Assembly: GCF_040448305.1 (NCBI RefSeq)
Contig: NZ_CP148752.1
Coordinates: 2,046,001 to 2,110,000 of the forward strand
Length of the DNA stretch: 64,000 nucleotides
Source of the DNA: Pseudomonas fluorescens
Lineage (GTDB): Bacteria; Pseudomonadota; Gammaproteobacteria; Pseudomonadales; Pseudomonadaceae
Reading direction: 5' to 3'
A program made the translations under genes and the position numbers. The notes beneath the pieces were generated by a model. That model searched no databases. It was not told the origin of the DNA and worked only from the letters and a program-made list of their open reading frames with translations. Shown here piece after piece: positions 8,307 through 16,319 of the stretch (positions are counted from its first letter, which is position 1; each line of letters opens with the position of its first letter).

Positions 8307-9151
8307 CAGCGAATCTCTAGGTTTGGCATTTCTTTGACGATGTCGTCGATAATCTTGATTTGGCTAAGGAAAGGTTCCAGCAACTCGAGCGGAAGAGCAC
8401 TTGGGCCGTCGCAGCGGGCATGATCCGGATTCGGATGGGCCTCCAGGAACAGACCCGCGAGACCAACGGCCATGCCAGCACGGGCCAGCTCCAGCACCTG
8501 GCGACGGCGTCCACCCGAAGCATCGCCCACCGGGTCGCGGCACTGGAGGCTATGGGTGACATCGAAGATAACCGGACAATCGCCGCTGGCCTCTCTCATC
8601 TGAGTGAAGCCGAGCATGTCCACCACCAGGTTGTCGTAGCCGAAGGAACTACCTCGTTCACAGAGAACCACCTTATCGTTACCCGCTTCACGGCACTTGG
8701 CTACGATGTGCTTGACCTGCGTCGGACTCATGAACTGAGGTTTTTTCACGTTGATCACCCGGCCGGTGCGGGCTATAGCTACCACCAGATCGGTTTGACG
8801 GGCGAGGAAGGCCGGGATCTGCAGCACGTCAACTACCTCGGCCACCGGTACCGCCTGCTCGACCTCATGCACGTCGGTGATCAACGGCACGCCGAACTCG
8901 CGTTTCACAGCTTCGAAAATGCGCAAGCCTTCTTCCAGGCCAACACCCCGGTAGGAGTGCATGGAGGAACGGTTGGCCTTGTCGAAGGAGGCCTTGAACA
9001 CATAGGGAATGCCCAACTTGCGGGTTACCTCCACAAAATGTGCGCAGGCGAAAAGTGTGGAGTCGAGATCCTCAAGAACATTGATCCCGCCGAAGAGGGT
9101 AAAGGGGGCGATGTTGGAGAGATTGATAGTGTCAGTTAGTGCAATTTGCAT
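8306..9151 (-). CDS. kdsA: Kdo-8-phosphate synthase
   Basis: The enzyme condenses phosphoenolpyruvate with arabinose 5-phosphate. Family signatures are FTLFGGINVLE, YVFKASFDKANRSS, LITDVHE, KKPQFMSP, LCERGSSFGYDNLVVDM and DVTHSLQ. The 281-residue length, counted from the ATG at 9151 (GGGA about 9 nt upstream), matches other KdsA proteins. An alternative ATG at 9166 overlaps the upstream stop and lacks a ribosome site. The N-terminus is atypical, so this looks like a locus-specific paralogue rather than the LPS copy (inference). Confidence 0.92.
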   Translation of the reverse strand: MQIALTDTINLSNIAPFTLFGGINVLEDLDSTLFACAHFVEVTRKLGIPYVFKASFDKANRSSMHSYRGVGLEEGLRIFEAVKREFGVPLITDVHEVEQAVPVAEVVDVLQIPAFLARQTDLVVAIARTGRVINVKKPQFMSPTQVKHIVAKCREAGNDKVVLCERGSSFGYDNLVVDMLGFTQMREASGDCPVIFDVTHSLQCRDPVGDASGGRRRQVLELARAGMAVGLAGLFLEAHPNPDHARCDGPSALPLELLEPFLSQIKIIDDIVKEMPNLEIR

Positions 9152-9156
9152 ATTGA

Positions 9157-10176
9157 TTATTCCCATTCCGTAGGGCAGTTAGATTTCCAGTCACGGAAAG
9201 CCGTTTCAAGAGTGTATTGATAGGGATAGCCGTGCTCGACCAAATGGGTTGGTAGAGTGTTGTTCGAGCGCACCAGCTTGCGAATACGCACTGGGCTGAA
9301 GGGATGTTTGATCCCGATGGGGCGGGCGATAAGGTCGATGACATAGGCGACCGAGAGCAGCAAGTGGTAGGGGACACTGGGCACAGTGCGTTGGATTCCG
9401 GCTACTGTGCAGGTGGTTTCCACATATTCCTGGATGGATGGACCGGGATTCATGGACATATTGAACAGCGTCAGATGTCCACCTCCCCGCTTTTGCTGCT
9501 CCAGAATCCACCACATGGCTGCACATAGCTCTTTCACATAAGTGCCGGCCTTACGGGTGTCGCTGTTACCCATATAGAAGAAGTAGCGGCGGATTACGGC
9601 CCTGATGAGGCGGGAAACATTGCCGCCTTCACCGGGGCCAAATACCACTCCCGGACGAACAATAACCAGATGGCGGTTTTCTTGGTCTCGGGCGAGCCAT
9701 ATCTGGTGAATCTTTTCTGCAGCCAGCTTGGAACCACCGTAAGCGGTAGCCGGCACAGGTAGAGATTTTTCGTTTTTTTGCGCCTCACTGGGGCCGTAAG
9801 GCGAAATCGAACTAGTGAAGATAATATCGTTGCAGCCAACCCGTTCAGCCCAGGCACAGACGTTTTCGGCACCCGCAAGGTTGGTTTCGTAGTATTCGAT
9901 GTCGTCATGGCCAGGTTCGCGATGTACAGCTGCAAAGTTCGCGATCAGGGCGACCTTTTCCGACGGCTGCCAAATGAGTTCCTGGCGCACGTCGCCAATG
10001 ACGATCTCCACGTTACTCAGGCTTCGGACCAGGGATTTGCGAAATTCGCTGGTCTTGGACTCTATTGGCTCCAGGTCGAAAAGGTAAACTTTGGAGAATG
10101 AACCTGTGGCCAGAAGGTGCTCAGCGAAAAAAGTGCCGATGAAGCCGGTGCCACCAAATATTACGGCGCAAGTCAT
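9157..10176 (-). CDS. NAD-dependent epimerase/dehydratase family protein
   Basis: This 339-residue extended SDR has the N-terminal nucleotide site AVIFGGTGFIGTFFAEHLLA, a DVR motif near residue 63 and the catalytic Ser and Tyr-x3-Lys (FTSSISPYGPSE, ATAYGGSKLAAEKIHQ). It probably modifies a nucleotide-sugar for the polymer; the substrate cannot be read from sequence. It lies 14 bp after the glycosyltransferase at 10191 and 5 bp before kdsA, inside the same operon. It could be a 4-epimerase, a reductase or a dehydratase. Confidence 0.8.
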   Translation of the reverse strand: MTCAVIFGGTGFIGTFFAEHLLATGSFSKVYLFDLEPIESKTSEFRKSLVRSLSNVEIVIGDVRQELIWQPSEKVALIANFAAVHREPGHDDIEYYETNLAGAENVCAWAERVGCNDIIFTSSISPYGPSEAQKNEKSLPVPATAYGGSKLAAEKIHQIWLARDQENRHLVIVRPGVVFGPGEGGNVSRLIRAVIRRYFFYMGNSDTRKAGTYVKELCAAMWWILEQQKRGGGHLTLFNMSMNPGPSIQEYVETTCTVAGIQRTVPSVPYHLLLSVAYVIDLIARPIGIKHPFSPVRIRKLVRSNNTLPTHLVEHGYPYQYTLETAFRDWKSNCPTEWE

Positions 10177-10190
10177 GTTTTTTGTCTCGA

Positions 10191-11276
10191 TTAGGACTGA
10201 ATGAGGGATTCCATTTCCTGGTAATAGCGCTCGACGCTGAAACGCTGCCGGGCAATGTCGAATGCCGCCTTGGCTATCGATTGGGAGGATTCAGGATTTT
10301 CGAGGGACGAAAGAATAAATTCCGTTGCCTCCGCAGGAGTTTTAAAAAGCCAGCCAGTCTCTCCATGTGCAACGACATCGACGTTGCCAGCGCAGCTGGA
10401 TGCAACAACGGGAAGCCCTGCAAAGCTGGCCTCAATCACCGAAACAGGCATGCCTTCCCACTGTGCGGTCGAGAGATACAGGCGGGCATCGCCCAGGTAT
10501 TGCCAAACCTGGCTTTTCGGCACCCAGCCTATGACGTGTACCCCAGAGTCTTCTAGTTGTTGGCGAGCGTTTGCATCGCCGTCACCGACCCAAACAAACT
10601 CAATCTGGGGGGCTTCAGTTTTTACTGCTTGGGCAATGGATGAAAAAAAGTCAGGCCCTTTTTGGGGGCGAATTTGTCCAACCGTGATAACAGTTTTTTT
10701 TCTGTGAGAAAGGTCTTGTTGGTTCATGCTGGGGATTGCTTTGAAGTCGAGAGCGTTTTCTACCAAGTGGCACTTTCGGAAAGGAATACTCCTTGCAATA
10801 GCCGTTCTTTCACTTTCGGAGCAGGCCACGTAATCAGCGTTTTTTATAGAAGCGACCCATTCAAAAAAAACAAAAAGAACTTTCTTCAAAGATCCTATGT
10901 CATTGCGCATGAATGAGATGCAATGTGGAAGGTAAAAAAGTTTTGTATGAGCTAAAGCGCCCAGGGTCGATAGTCGGCCCAAAAAGCCCGCGAATGAAGA
11001 ATGCATGAAGACGCAATCTGGAGATAACGATTTCAGGGTGCTTCTGATTTTTGGTAGACAAGTCAAGCGCTCAAGGGCGCTTGACATCTGGATGTTGATT
11101 AAATTTATGCGGCGGTCGAAATGGGTTATAAAGTCTACAGGGGTTTCTGGGCGCTGAGAGTATATAACCGAAACCACATGCCCATTGCTGGCTTGGCAGT
11201 TTGCCAGTAGCGCAGCCATAGATAAAGTCCCTGTAGCAGAGGCTTCAATTATATGCACTATTTTTGATGTATTCAT
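10191..11276 (-). CDS. Family 4-type glycosyltransferase
   Basis: The roughly 361-residue GT-B enzyme shows the retaining GT4 signatures in the C-terminal half: VITVGQIRPQKGPDFFSSIA, then EFVWVGDGDA and the EX7E-like block WEGMPVSVIEASFAGLPVVA followed by GETGWLF. It should add a sugar to the lipid-linked repeat unit at the inner membrane. I start at the ATG at 11276, which shares a base with the stop of the polymerase gene (TAATG); a GTG two codons earlier is possible. Donor and acceptor are unknown. Confidence 0.85.
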   Translation of the reverse strand: MNTSKIVHIIEASATGTLSMAALLANCQASNGHVVSVIYSQRPETPVDFITHFDRRINLINIQMSSALERLTCLPKIRSTLKSLSPDCVFMHSSFAGFLGRLSTLGALAHTKLFYLPHCISFMRNDIGSLKKVLFVFFEWVASIKNADYVACSESERTAIARSIPFRKCHLVENALDFKAIPSMNQQDLSHRKKTVITVGQIRPQKGPDFFSSIAQAVKTEAPQIEFVWVGDGDANARQQLEDSGVHVIGWVPKSQVWQYLGDARLYLSTAQWEGMPVSVIEASFAGLPVVASSCAGNVDVVAHGETGWLFKTPAEATEFILSSLENPESSQSIAKAAFDIARQRFSVERYYQEMESLIQS

Positions 11277-12430
11277 TAGCACTTACTACAGGTTTGGATA
11301 GGGTTTGTTTTTTGCGACTCGAGGAGGGAGAATATGATGCAAAGTACTAGTAGTAACCAGAGTATGCCAGTCATGGCATGGTACTTGAACAAAAAAAGTA
11401 TCGCTGTCGCTGCTATGTATCTGGGGTGTCTCCGTAAGAAAAATACTATTGAGCTGAGTATTAGTATTGTGCCAAAAGCACCAGATGTAAAAAATAGATA
11501 AACATAAAAAGATGAGTCCCGTGTGTTGTAACCCTGCATCATTGTTTTTCCAACCGGAAGGGATTCATCCCAAAAAAAACCGCTTCCAATTAAATTGTTC
11601 GCTAGACCTCGCTCTTTGAATTCTGCAAATATCAATTGTCGAGAAGCTAATGCGTCATAATCAACTGATTCTACAACTCTCAGTGTATATACTTTGTATA
11701 GAATGGGGGCGGCACATAATACCCCGATGACTATTAGGGCTGAGAGAGCTCTTGTTGACTTCGTAAATAGCAGAGTTAAAGCTAGCGCGAGGGATGTGGT
11801 TAAGATTGCTGCAATTGAGAGGCTGGCTACAGAGGTGATGAATCCTAAACTCGTAGCTATTGTCAGTTTTTTTTGGTGCAGGGAAAGTAGTAAAGCAATG
11901 GGGAGTACCGTCATGCTGTAAAATGATGGCTCGGAAAACAAGCCTGTTGCACGGATCTGTATGAATAGATCTTCTAGGGACTTTGTGCTGTAAAGACTTT
12001 CGGATGATACTTCTCTTACATAGTTATTGAAGTCAATGAAGTATCCGGTTGCCTGGTAGGTCACTAGCTGGATGATGAAAAATGAGCAGTGCGCAAATAA
12101 AAAAAATCTTAATGCGTCGATTATTTGCTTTTGGGTGATGACTCTATTGTGTGCGACAAGTACTAATGTTAGCGAGTAGATGGACATGGCTAGAAACTTT
12201 AAATAATAATTAAAGTGTATTCCATGTCTCAGTGATATGGCAAGCGGGACCATATTAATGACGGCTATGCCAATGATCCATTTGTATTTTATTTTAAATG
12301 TAGTGAGCTTGCGCGGGTTTAGTATTAGCGCCAGAATTAAGAATAAATAACAAGCAGCTGTCGCTCGGATGCTAAATAAACTCAGCGAAAAGCAGAAAAT
12401 ACTGAGCGAAATAAGGAGTGCTGGGATCAT
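11276..12430 (-). CDS. Wzy-like polysaccharide polymerase / O-antigen ligase family membrane protein
   Basis: The 384-residue product is highly hydrophobic with about 10-11 predicted membrane segments, starting ALLISLSIFCFSLSLF. A large extracytoplasmic loop around residues 145-165 precedes the RATGLFSEPSFYS motif, and a second loop holds NTRDSSFYVYLFFTSGA. Both motif types recur in Wzy polymerases. It is AT-rich compared with flanking chromosome and sits between glycosyltransferases and downstream of a flippase, the usual place for wzy. Wzy proteins diverge too far for a symbol to be certain. Confidence 0.75.
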   Translation of the reverse strand: MIPALLISLSIFCFSLSLFSIRATAACYLFLILALILNPRKLTTFKIKYKWIIGIAVINMVPLAISLRHGIHFNYYLKFLAMSIYSLTLVLVAHNRVITQKQIIDALRFFLFAHCSFFIIQLVTYQATGYFIDFNNYVREVSSESLYSTKSLEDLFIQIRATGLFSEPSFYSMTVLPIALLLSLHQKKLTIATSLGFITSVASLSIAAILTTSLALALTLLFTKSTRALSALIVIGVLCAAPILYKVYTLRVVESVDYDALASRQLIFAEFKERGLANNLIGSGFFWDESLPVGKTMMQGYNTRDSSFYVYLFFTSGAFGTILILSSIVFFLRRHPRYIAATAILFLFKYHAMTGILWLLLVLCIIFSLLESQKTNPIQTCSKC

Positions 12431-12431
12431 T

Positions 12432-13340
12432 TTATATTCTACTTCTTATGGCTTCGTAAACTCTTGATGATTGGATGGCTGTGTTCCAGTTAATTGACTC
12501 TCCGGGGGGGGATTTGCATTTTTTTGGCGCATAAGGCAAGTCCTCAGTAAAGATTTCATCTGGGCAGATTATGATGTCAATACCTAATAGTTTTGCGGTT
12601 TCAGTGTTCGAAAGGGCGTCATTGCATAATATATTTTTTTCTAGTGCGAAGTATTCAAGGAGTTTTGTTGGGGCTTGGTAGCAATATGGGTATTTGTGTG
12701 GAATTCTGCTTATGCAAAAAGAGCTATTTTTTACTATTTTAAGTGCGTCAGCCTGAGGTAGTTTTCCTGTGAATATTATATTGGGGTCGTCCGAGAATTT
12801 ATTTTTTATAGTTTCTTCGGTCGGTCCGACCAGTACAAGTGTCTCATTTTTAAACTTTCGGTATTTTTGAAAAGCACGTATGACCTTGTGCATTCCACGC
12901 TCTCGCGTAATTTCTCCGATATAACAATAGGTTCCACCTGGTAATGTATGGTCAACATCAAGATTGAAAATCCATTCAGGTACACCCATTGGAAGAGTAA
13001 GAGAGGGGGCGTCATCTCGAAAGCCCATAACTCCTTCCATTCGCTTATTTTGGAATATACGAATATCTGGTTTCTGATTTAAGTGTTTTTTGATGAGGTC
13101 TTTGGTTTTTGGGAAGTGGCCTACAGAGAGCGATCGATAATCATGAATAATAAGTTTTGCATGAAGCTTTTTTGGGTAAAATCCCATAATGCACCAAAGA
13201 ATGGTGTTGTTCTTGTCTTCAAAGGAATCATACTGCTCTATAGTTCCATTGGTGACATTAAAGTCTCTGCTGAAGAAGTTATGGTAAGCTGATATTTCTG
13301 GATAGTTTGCTTTGCCTGGATGAAGTATAAAAATGTTCAA
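12432..13340 (-). CDS. Glycosyltransferase, GT-B fold
   Basis: The 302-residue protein shows a GT-B C-terminal half: GTYCYIGEITRERGMHKVIRA, then ETLVLVGPTEET, NIIFTGKLPQADALKI and YCYQAPTKLLEYFALEKNIL (nucleotide-sugar binding Lys-Leu-x-Glu-Tyr). The N-terminal domain is short and divergent. It uses a TTG start with GGAAA about 8 nt upstream and ends 1 nt before the wzy-like ATG. The DNA is markedly AT-rich, as is usual for strain-specific polymer genes. Linkage specificity is unknown. Confidence 0.75.
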   Translation of the reverse strand: MNIFILHPGKANYPEISAYHNFFSRDFNVTNGTIEQYDSFEDKNNTILWCIMGFYPKKLHAKLIIHDYRSLSVGHFPKTKDLIKKHLNQKPDIRIFQNKRMEGVMGFRDDAPSLTLPMGVPEWIFNLDVDHTLPGGTYCYIGEITRERGMHKVIRAFQKYRKFKNETLVLVGPTEETIKNKFSDDPNIIFTGKLPQADALKIVKNSSFCISRIPHKYPYCYQAPTKLLEYFALEKNILCNDALSNTETAKLLGIDIIICPDEIFTEDLPYAPKKCKSPPGESINWNTAIQSSRVYEAIRSRI

Positions 13341-13460
13341 TGTATTATTTCCAATAATTTTAGCGAGAATACTTGCCGCTACTGCATGGGGCTAGGCTTT
13401 TTTAGCCAGAACTGAGTTCGAGCCTGCCACCGTCCTCGACTCTCATCGGACTAATCGTAA

Positions 13461-14645
13461 TTACGCCCCAATTAATTGTAGGGCGGTACGTGTTTTAATT
13501 GTGCTGTTGTCGAAATAATTTACTTCGTCTATCAGGTAGTGATGAATGTATTTTTTTATGCGTGCGTTGTCGAAGTTTTTGTAGAAGCATCTTCCAAGCG
13601 TTTTTACTCGCTTGCCAAAAAGTAATGCTTCTAAACCCACGGTGGAGTTTATGGTTATTACGGTGTGCGCTTTTTTCAATAAGTCTATTGTGTTGTCACT
13701 GCTGATTATAAAACCAATTGATTTTTGTGCTTTCACAATTCTGGAGATTTCTTCCGGGCTATTTTCGGCTGGATGAATCTTGACAATCAAATCAAGCCCT
13801 GCTCGGTTTGCCTCTTCGCGAGATATATGAATTGCATCAATATTGTCGTGGTTGGAGTGAAGTTTTATCTGGGTGTCTGATGATACTTGTAAAGCAAGAA
13901 AAATATAGTTATTAGTGTGAGGTGGAACGCTCATCTGTTCTAACTGATGGCTGAGCGTTGAGGTTTTCCTTTTTTTTATGTCTATAGTACATGTGCTTTT
14001 AAACGATTTTTTTAAGATTATATTTACGGCAGACAGTATGGTGTTTTTTAGTTTTCGCTGCGATTGCGGAAGAGGTTTTTGCTTGCTCAGTTCATAGCTC
14101 TTTAACCAGGATTGATGTACCTCTTCAGGAACCTCAGGCAGCCTGTCGATAATTTCAATGTTGTGTGCAATGCTGGATAGCGCATTGACACCCTGCGGGT
14201 CTGAGAAAAGTTTACCGGGAAGATTTGCTAGTTCCAGATACTGCGCTTTTATCCCTGCCTTGCCCGCGGCAAGGCTTGCAGCTCGTCCCAGTAGTTGCTG
14301 ACCATTCCATATAATGACTTTATCGACTTCGTTCTGCTTTAAGTACTCATACAAGCCGTCGGAGATCGACACTGCATCCTGAAATGAATCTGTGGCCGAA
14401 AACAGTCCATTCAGGACCTCTATCGATTTTTCGGTGATGTCGAGGAGGTCGGCAGTAGAGAAGTATTTCGATTGAGCTGCTTTTCTGGAAAGGTGCTTGG
14501 CCGAAAATCCTTCCATTTGAGCCATAAGAACTGACAACGGTTCTGAACTGGCAAAGAAAATTTGATGCTCGTGTTTTAGTGCACTCGCCAATCTTGAGAA
14601 AAATAGATGGCGTTGCATCGAGTCGATTATTAATGCTATTCGCAT
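13461..14645 (-). CDS. Capsule polysaccharide biosynthesis protein, KpsS/KpsC-like transferase
   Basis: Signatures of the Capsule_synth family (KpsC/KpsS beta-Kdo transferases) lie in the C-terminal half: NNYIFLALQVSSDTQIKLHS, DLIVKIHPAENS and VITINSTVGLEALLFGKRVK, followed by TLGRCFY. KpsS-type enzymes add Kdo to lipid acceptors in ABC-transporter capsules. Here the gene is in a Wzx/Wzy-type locus that also encodes Kdo synthesis, so a Kdo-adding role is plausible but inferred. I start at the ATG at 14645 (MRIALIIDSMQ, with GAGAG upstream); a TTG four codons earlier is weaker. About 394 residues. Confidence 0.72.
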   Translation of the reverse strand: MRIALIIDSMQRHLFFSRLASALKHEHQIFFASSEPLSVLMAQMEGFSAKHLSRKAAQSKYFSTADLLDITEKSIEVLNGLFSATDSFQDAVSISDGLYEYLKQNEVDKVIIWNGQQLLGRAASLAAGKAGIKAQYLELANLPGKLFSDPQGVNALSSIAHNIEIIDRLPEVPEEVHQSWLKSYELSKQKPLPQSQRKLKNTILSAVNIILKKSFKSTCTIDIKKRKTSTLSHQLEQMSVPPHTNNYIFLALQVSSDTQIKLHSNHDNIDAIHISREEANRAGLDLIVKIHPAENSPEEISRIVKAQKSIGFIISSDNTIDLLKKAHTVITINSTVGLEALLFGKRVKTLGRCFYKNFDNARIKKYIHHYLIDEVNYFDNSTIKTRTALQLIGA

Positions 14646-14658
14646 GCAAGCTCTCAAA

Positions 14659-15900
14659 TTATGAAGAATATTTTTTCAAGGGAGGAAATATCATTGATTT
14701 TTCTGTAGTGATTGCTTTGATTGTCGTGTGAGTGAGGCTCAAGCCAATCAGGAGAGTTGCTACGCCTGATACAGAAAAAATAATAAGCGTTAGGAGGGGG
14801 CTAAGTAAAAAATAGTACGAGGCAAGAAGAGCTCCGACGGTGCTGATAAAAGTAAGTGTTTGTATGAGTAGATCTGTTTTTTGATTGTTTGTTGATATAA
14901 AAATTTGCGAAAGAGGAATGTATATGATTTGTAAGGCATAGACTGGGGATATTATGTGAAAAAAAATGATCGCCTGGTTCCAATTGTCACCGAGCAATAC
15001 TTTGATGAGCATGCCAAAGAAAAGGTTTCCAAATAGTAGATAGCAGGCGGATATCGCTAAGAGCAATTTTGCGTGGCTTTTATAGGTCTTCAGTAAATTG
15101 CCATTGTTGGAGTTAATGGCTGAAATTACTTCGCGTCTGAATACGCCGCTGATGCTTTGCGCTATTAAAGAAACCGGGAAGAATCCGAACCGTTGTGTGG
15201 CTGCAAAATAGCCAGCTGTTATTGGGCCGAAAAGGAATGGCATTGCAATCGGTAGGGAATAGGTGAGTGCTGAGCTAAGAATGGTTGCAGGCAGTGTATA
15301 TTGCGGAAATCTGAGGTTTTCCTTTAGAAAGCTAATGTTGAAAATTTGTTTAGGGTGCTGAGTATTTGCAAGTATCAAGGTCAAGGAAAGTATGGTAATG
15401 GCAAGATTGATTTTGGTGTATATCTCGAATGTGCTTGAAAGAGTATTTGAGTTAATGAGGATTATCAGTGATACAACAAAGCTAGCATTTGCAGATATTT
15501 TTATAAGCCCAATTAGAACGTATTTTCGCAATGTATTTAGGTAGAGGCTGCTTGCTTGTTGGAGAATAAAGGTTGTCGAAAAAATCAATATTGTTGTGGA
15601 GTCCGTAAGGTCCCAAATGCTTGCCATGGCGTACAGAAAAACAAACGATGAGGCGGTTATTGTTATTACTTGGACTAGCGCCTGGTATGATTTTTCTTCT
15701 TTGTCTTGTATGCAGGCAAGTTCATATCTGAAGGCCATTATTGTACCGATGAACATGCTCAGGCTTAAATTAAAATTAAGCTTGCCAAGTTCTTCAGGTC
15801 CCCATTCCCTGCCAATCAAGGAAAGGCATACAAAGAAAATCGCTTGGCCAATTATTACGCTGGCTAGTGAAATGGCGGTGTCTTTCTTCTTTAAGCTCAT
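14659..15900 (-). CDS. Wzx-like polysaccharide flippase (MOP superfamily)
   Basis: The 413-residue protein has about 12 predicted membrane segments and begins KKKDTAISLASVIIGQAIFFV, the usual opening of a repeat-unit translocase. Typical elements are EWGPEELGKLNFNLSLSMF and FGPITAGYFAATQRFGFFPVSLIAQSISGVFRREV. It should move undecaprenyl-linked repeat units to the periplasmic face for the Wzy-like enzyme. It is the first gene after the ops-containing leader, so the AT-rich operon begins here. The wzx name is likely but not proven. Confidence 0.85.
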   Translation of the reverse strand: MSLKKKDTAISLASVIIGQAIFFVCLSLIGREWGPEELGKLNFNLSLSMFIGTIMAFRYELACIQDKEEKSYQALVQVITITASSFVFLYAMASIWDLTDSTTILIFSTTFILQQASSLYLNTLRKYVLIGLIKISANASFVVSLIILINSNTLSSTFEIYTKINLAITILSLTLILANTQHPKQIFNISFLKENLRFPQYTLPATILSSALTYSLPIAMPFLFGPITAGYFAATQRFGFFPVSLIAQSISGVFRREVISAINSNNGNLLKTYKSHAKLLLAISACYLLFGNLFFGMLIKVLLGDNWNQAIIFFHIISPVYALQIIYIPLSQIFISTNNQKTDLLIQTLTFISTVGALLASYYFLLSPLLTLIIFSVSGVATLLIGLSLTHTTIKAITTEKSMIFPPLKKYSS

Positions 15901-16319
15901 GGCACTAATGCTTTTTCATTTGTATGGGGGCTTTGGAGGTATTGATATTTTGTGATGTGGTGGTCGCTGGGTGCCATAAATGGTTTTTGTGGCTATTGAT
16001 ACAAAACATAGCCAAGGCTTTGGGAGCGATATTGAAAGCTTGATGCGTTCGCATTTTTCAATGTGAAATTTCTAGCTCTTAAATATGTCCATGCGAGTGC
16101 TGGCTTGATTTGTTTCTGTTTGAATTGACAGCGCCGGTTCGTAAGAGGAGGCTTGGCCAATATCAAGGTCTTGGGCACGCTACCGCCCCAGGATTACATG
16201 CTAGTCCCTGAGAGCGGCTTGATTTATCGAAAGGTCCGCATCCGATGTTGGCGATGCAGTAAATGAGCGCCTCTAGAGTCTCAGGCGCGCTCGGTTATCA
16301 TTCAACACTGTGGTGTAAA
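15901..16319 (-). promoter_or_regulatory. Leader between wzc and the flippase gene
   Basis: No gene is supported in these 419 bp. They hold a JUMPstart/ops element. Near 16265-16291 a GC-rich imperfect dyad (GCGCCT/AGGCGC) follows the wzc stop and could act as a weak hairpin. The part from the ops element to the flippase start forms a roughly 275-nt untranslated leader. Confidence 0.6.
16175..16213 (-). promoter_or_regulatory. JUMPstart sequence with ops element for RfaH recruitment
   Basis: On the minus strand 16187-16175 reads GGCGGTAGCGTGC, identical to the enterobacterial ops element. The preceding bases (CTAGCATGTAATCCTGG) resemble the rest of the 39-bp JUMPstart consensus (GTAGCTGTTAAGCCAGG). 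RfaH binds ops in the non-template strand of a paused polymerase and suppresses termination. An RfaH homologue is encoded at 19651. Function here is inferred from sequence identity. Confidence 0.85.
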
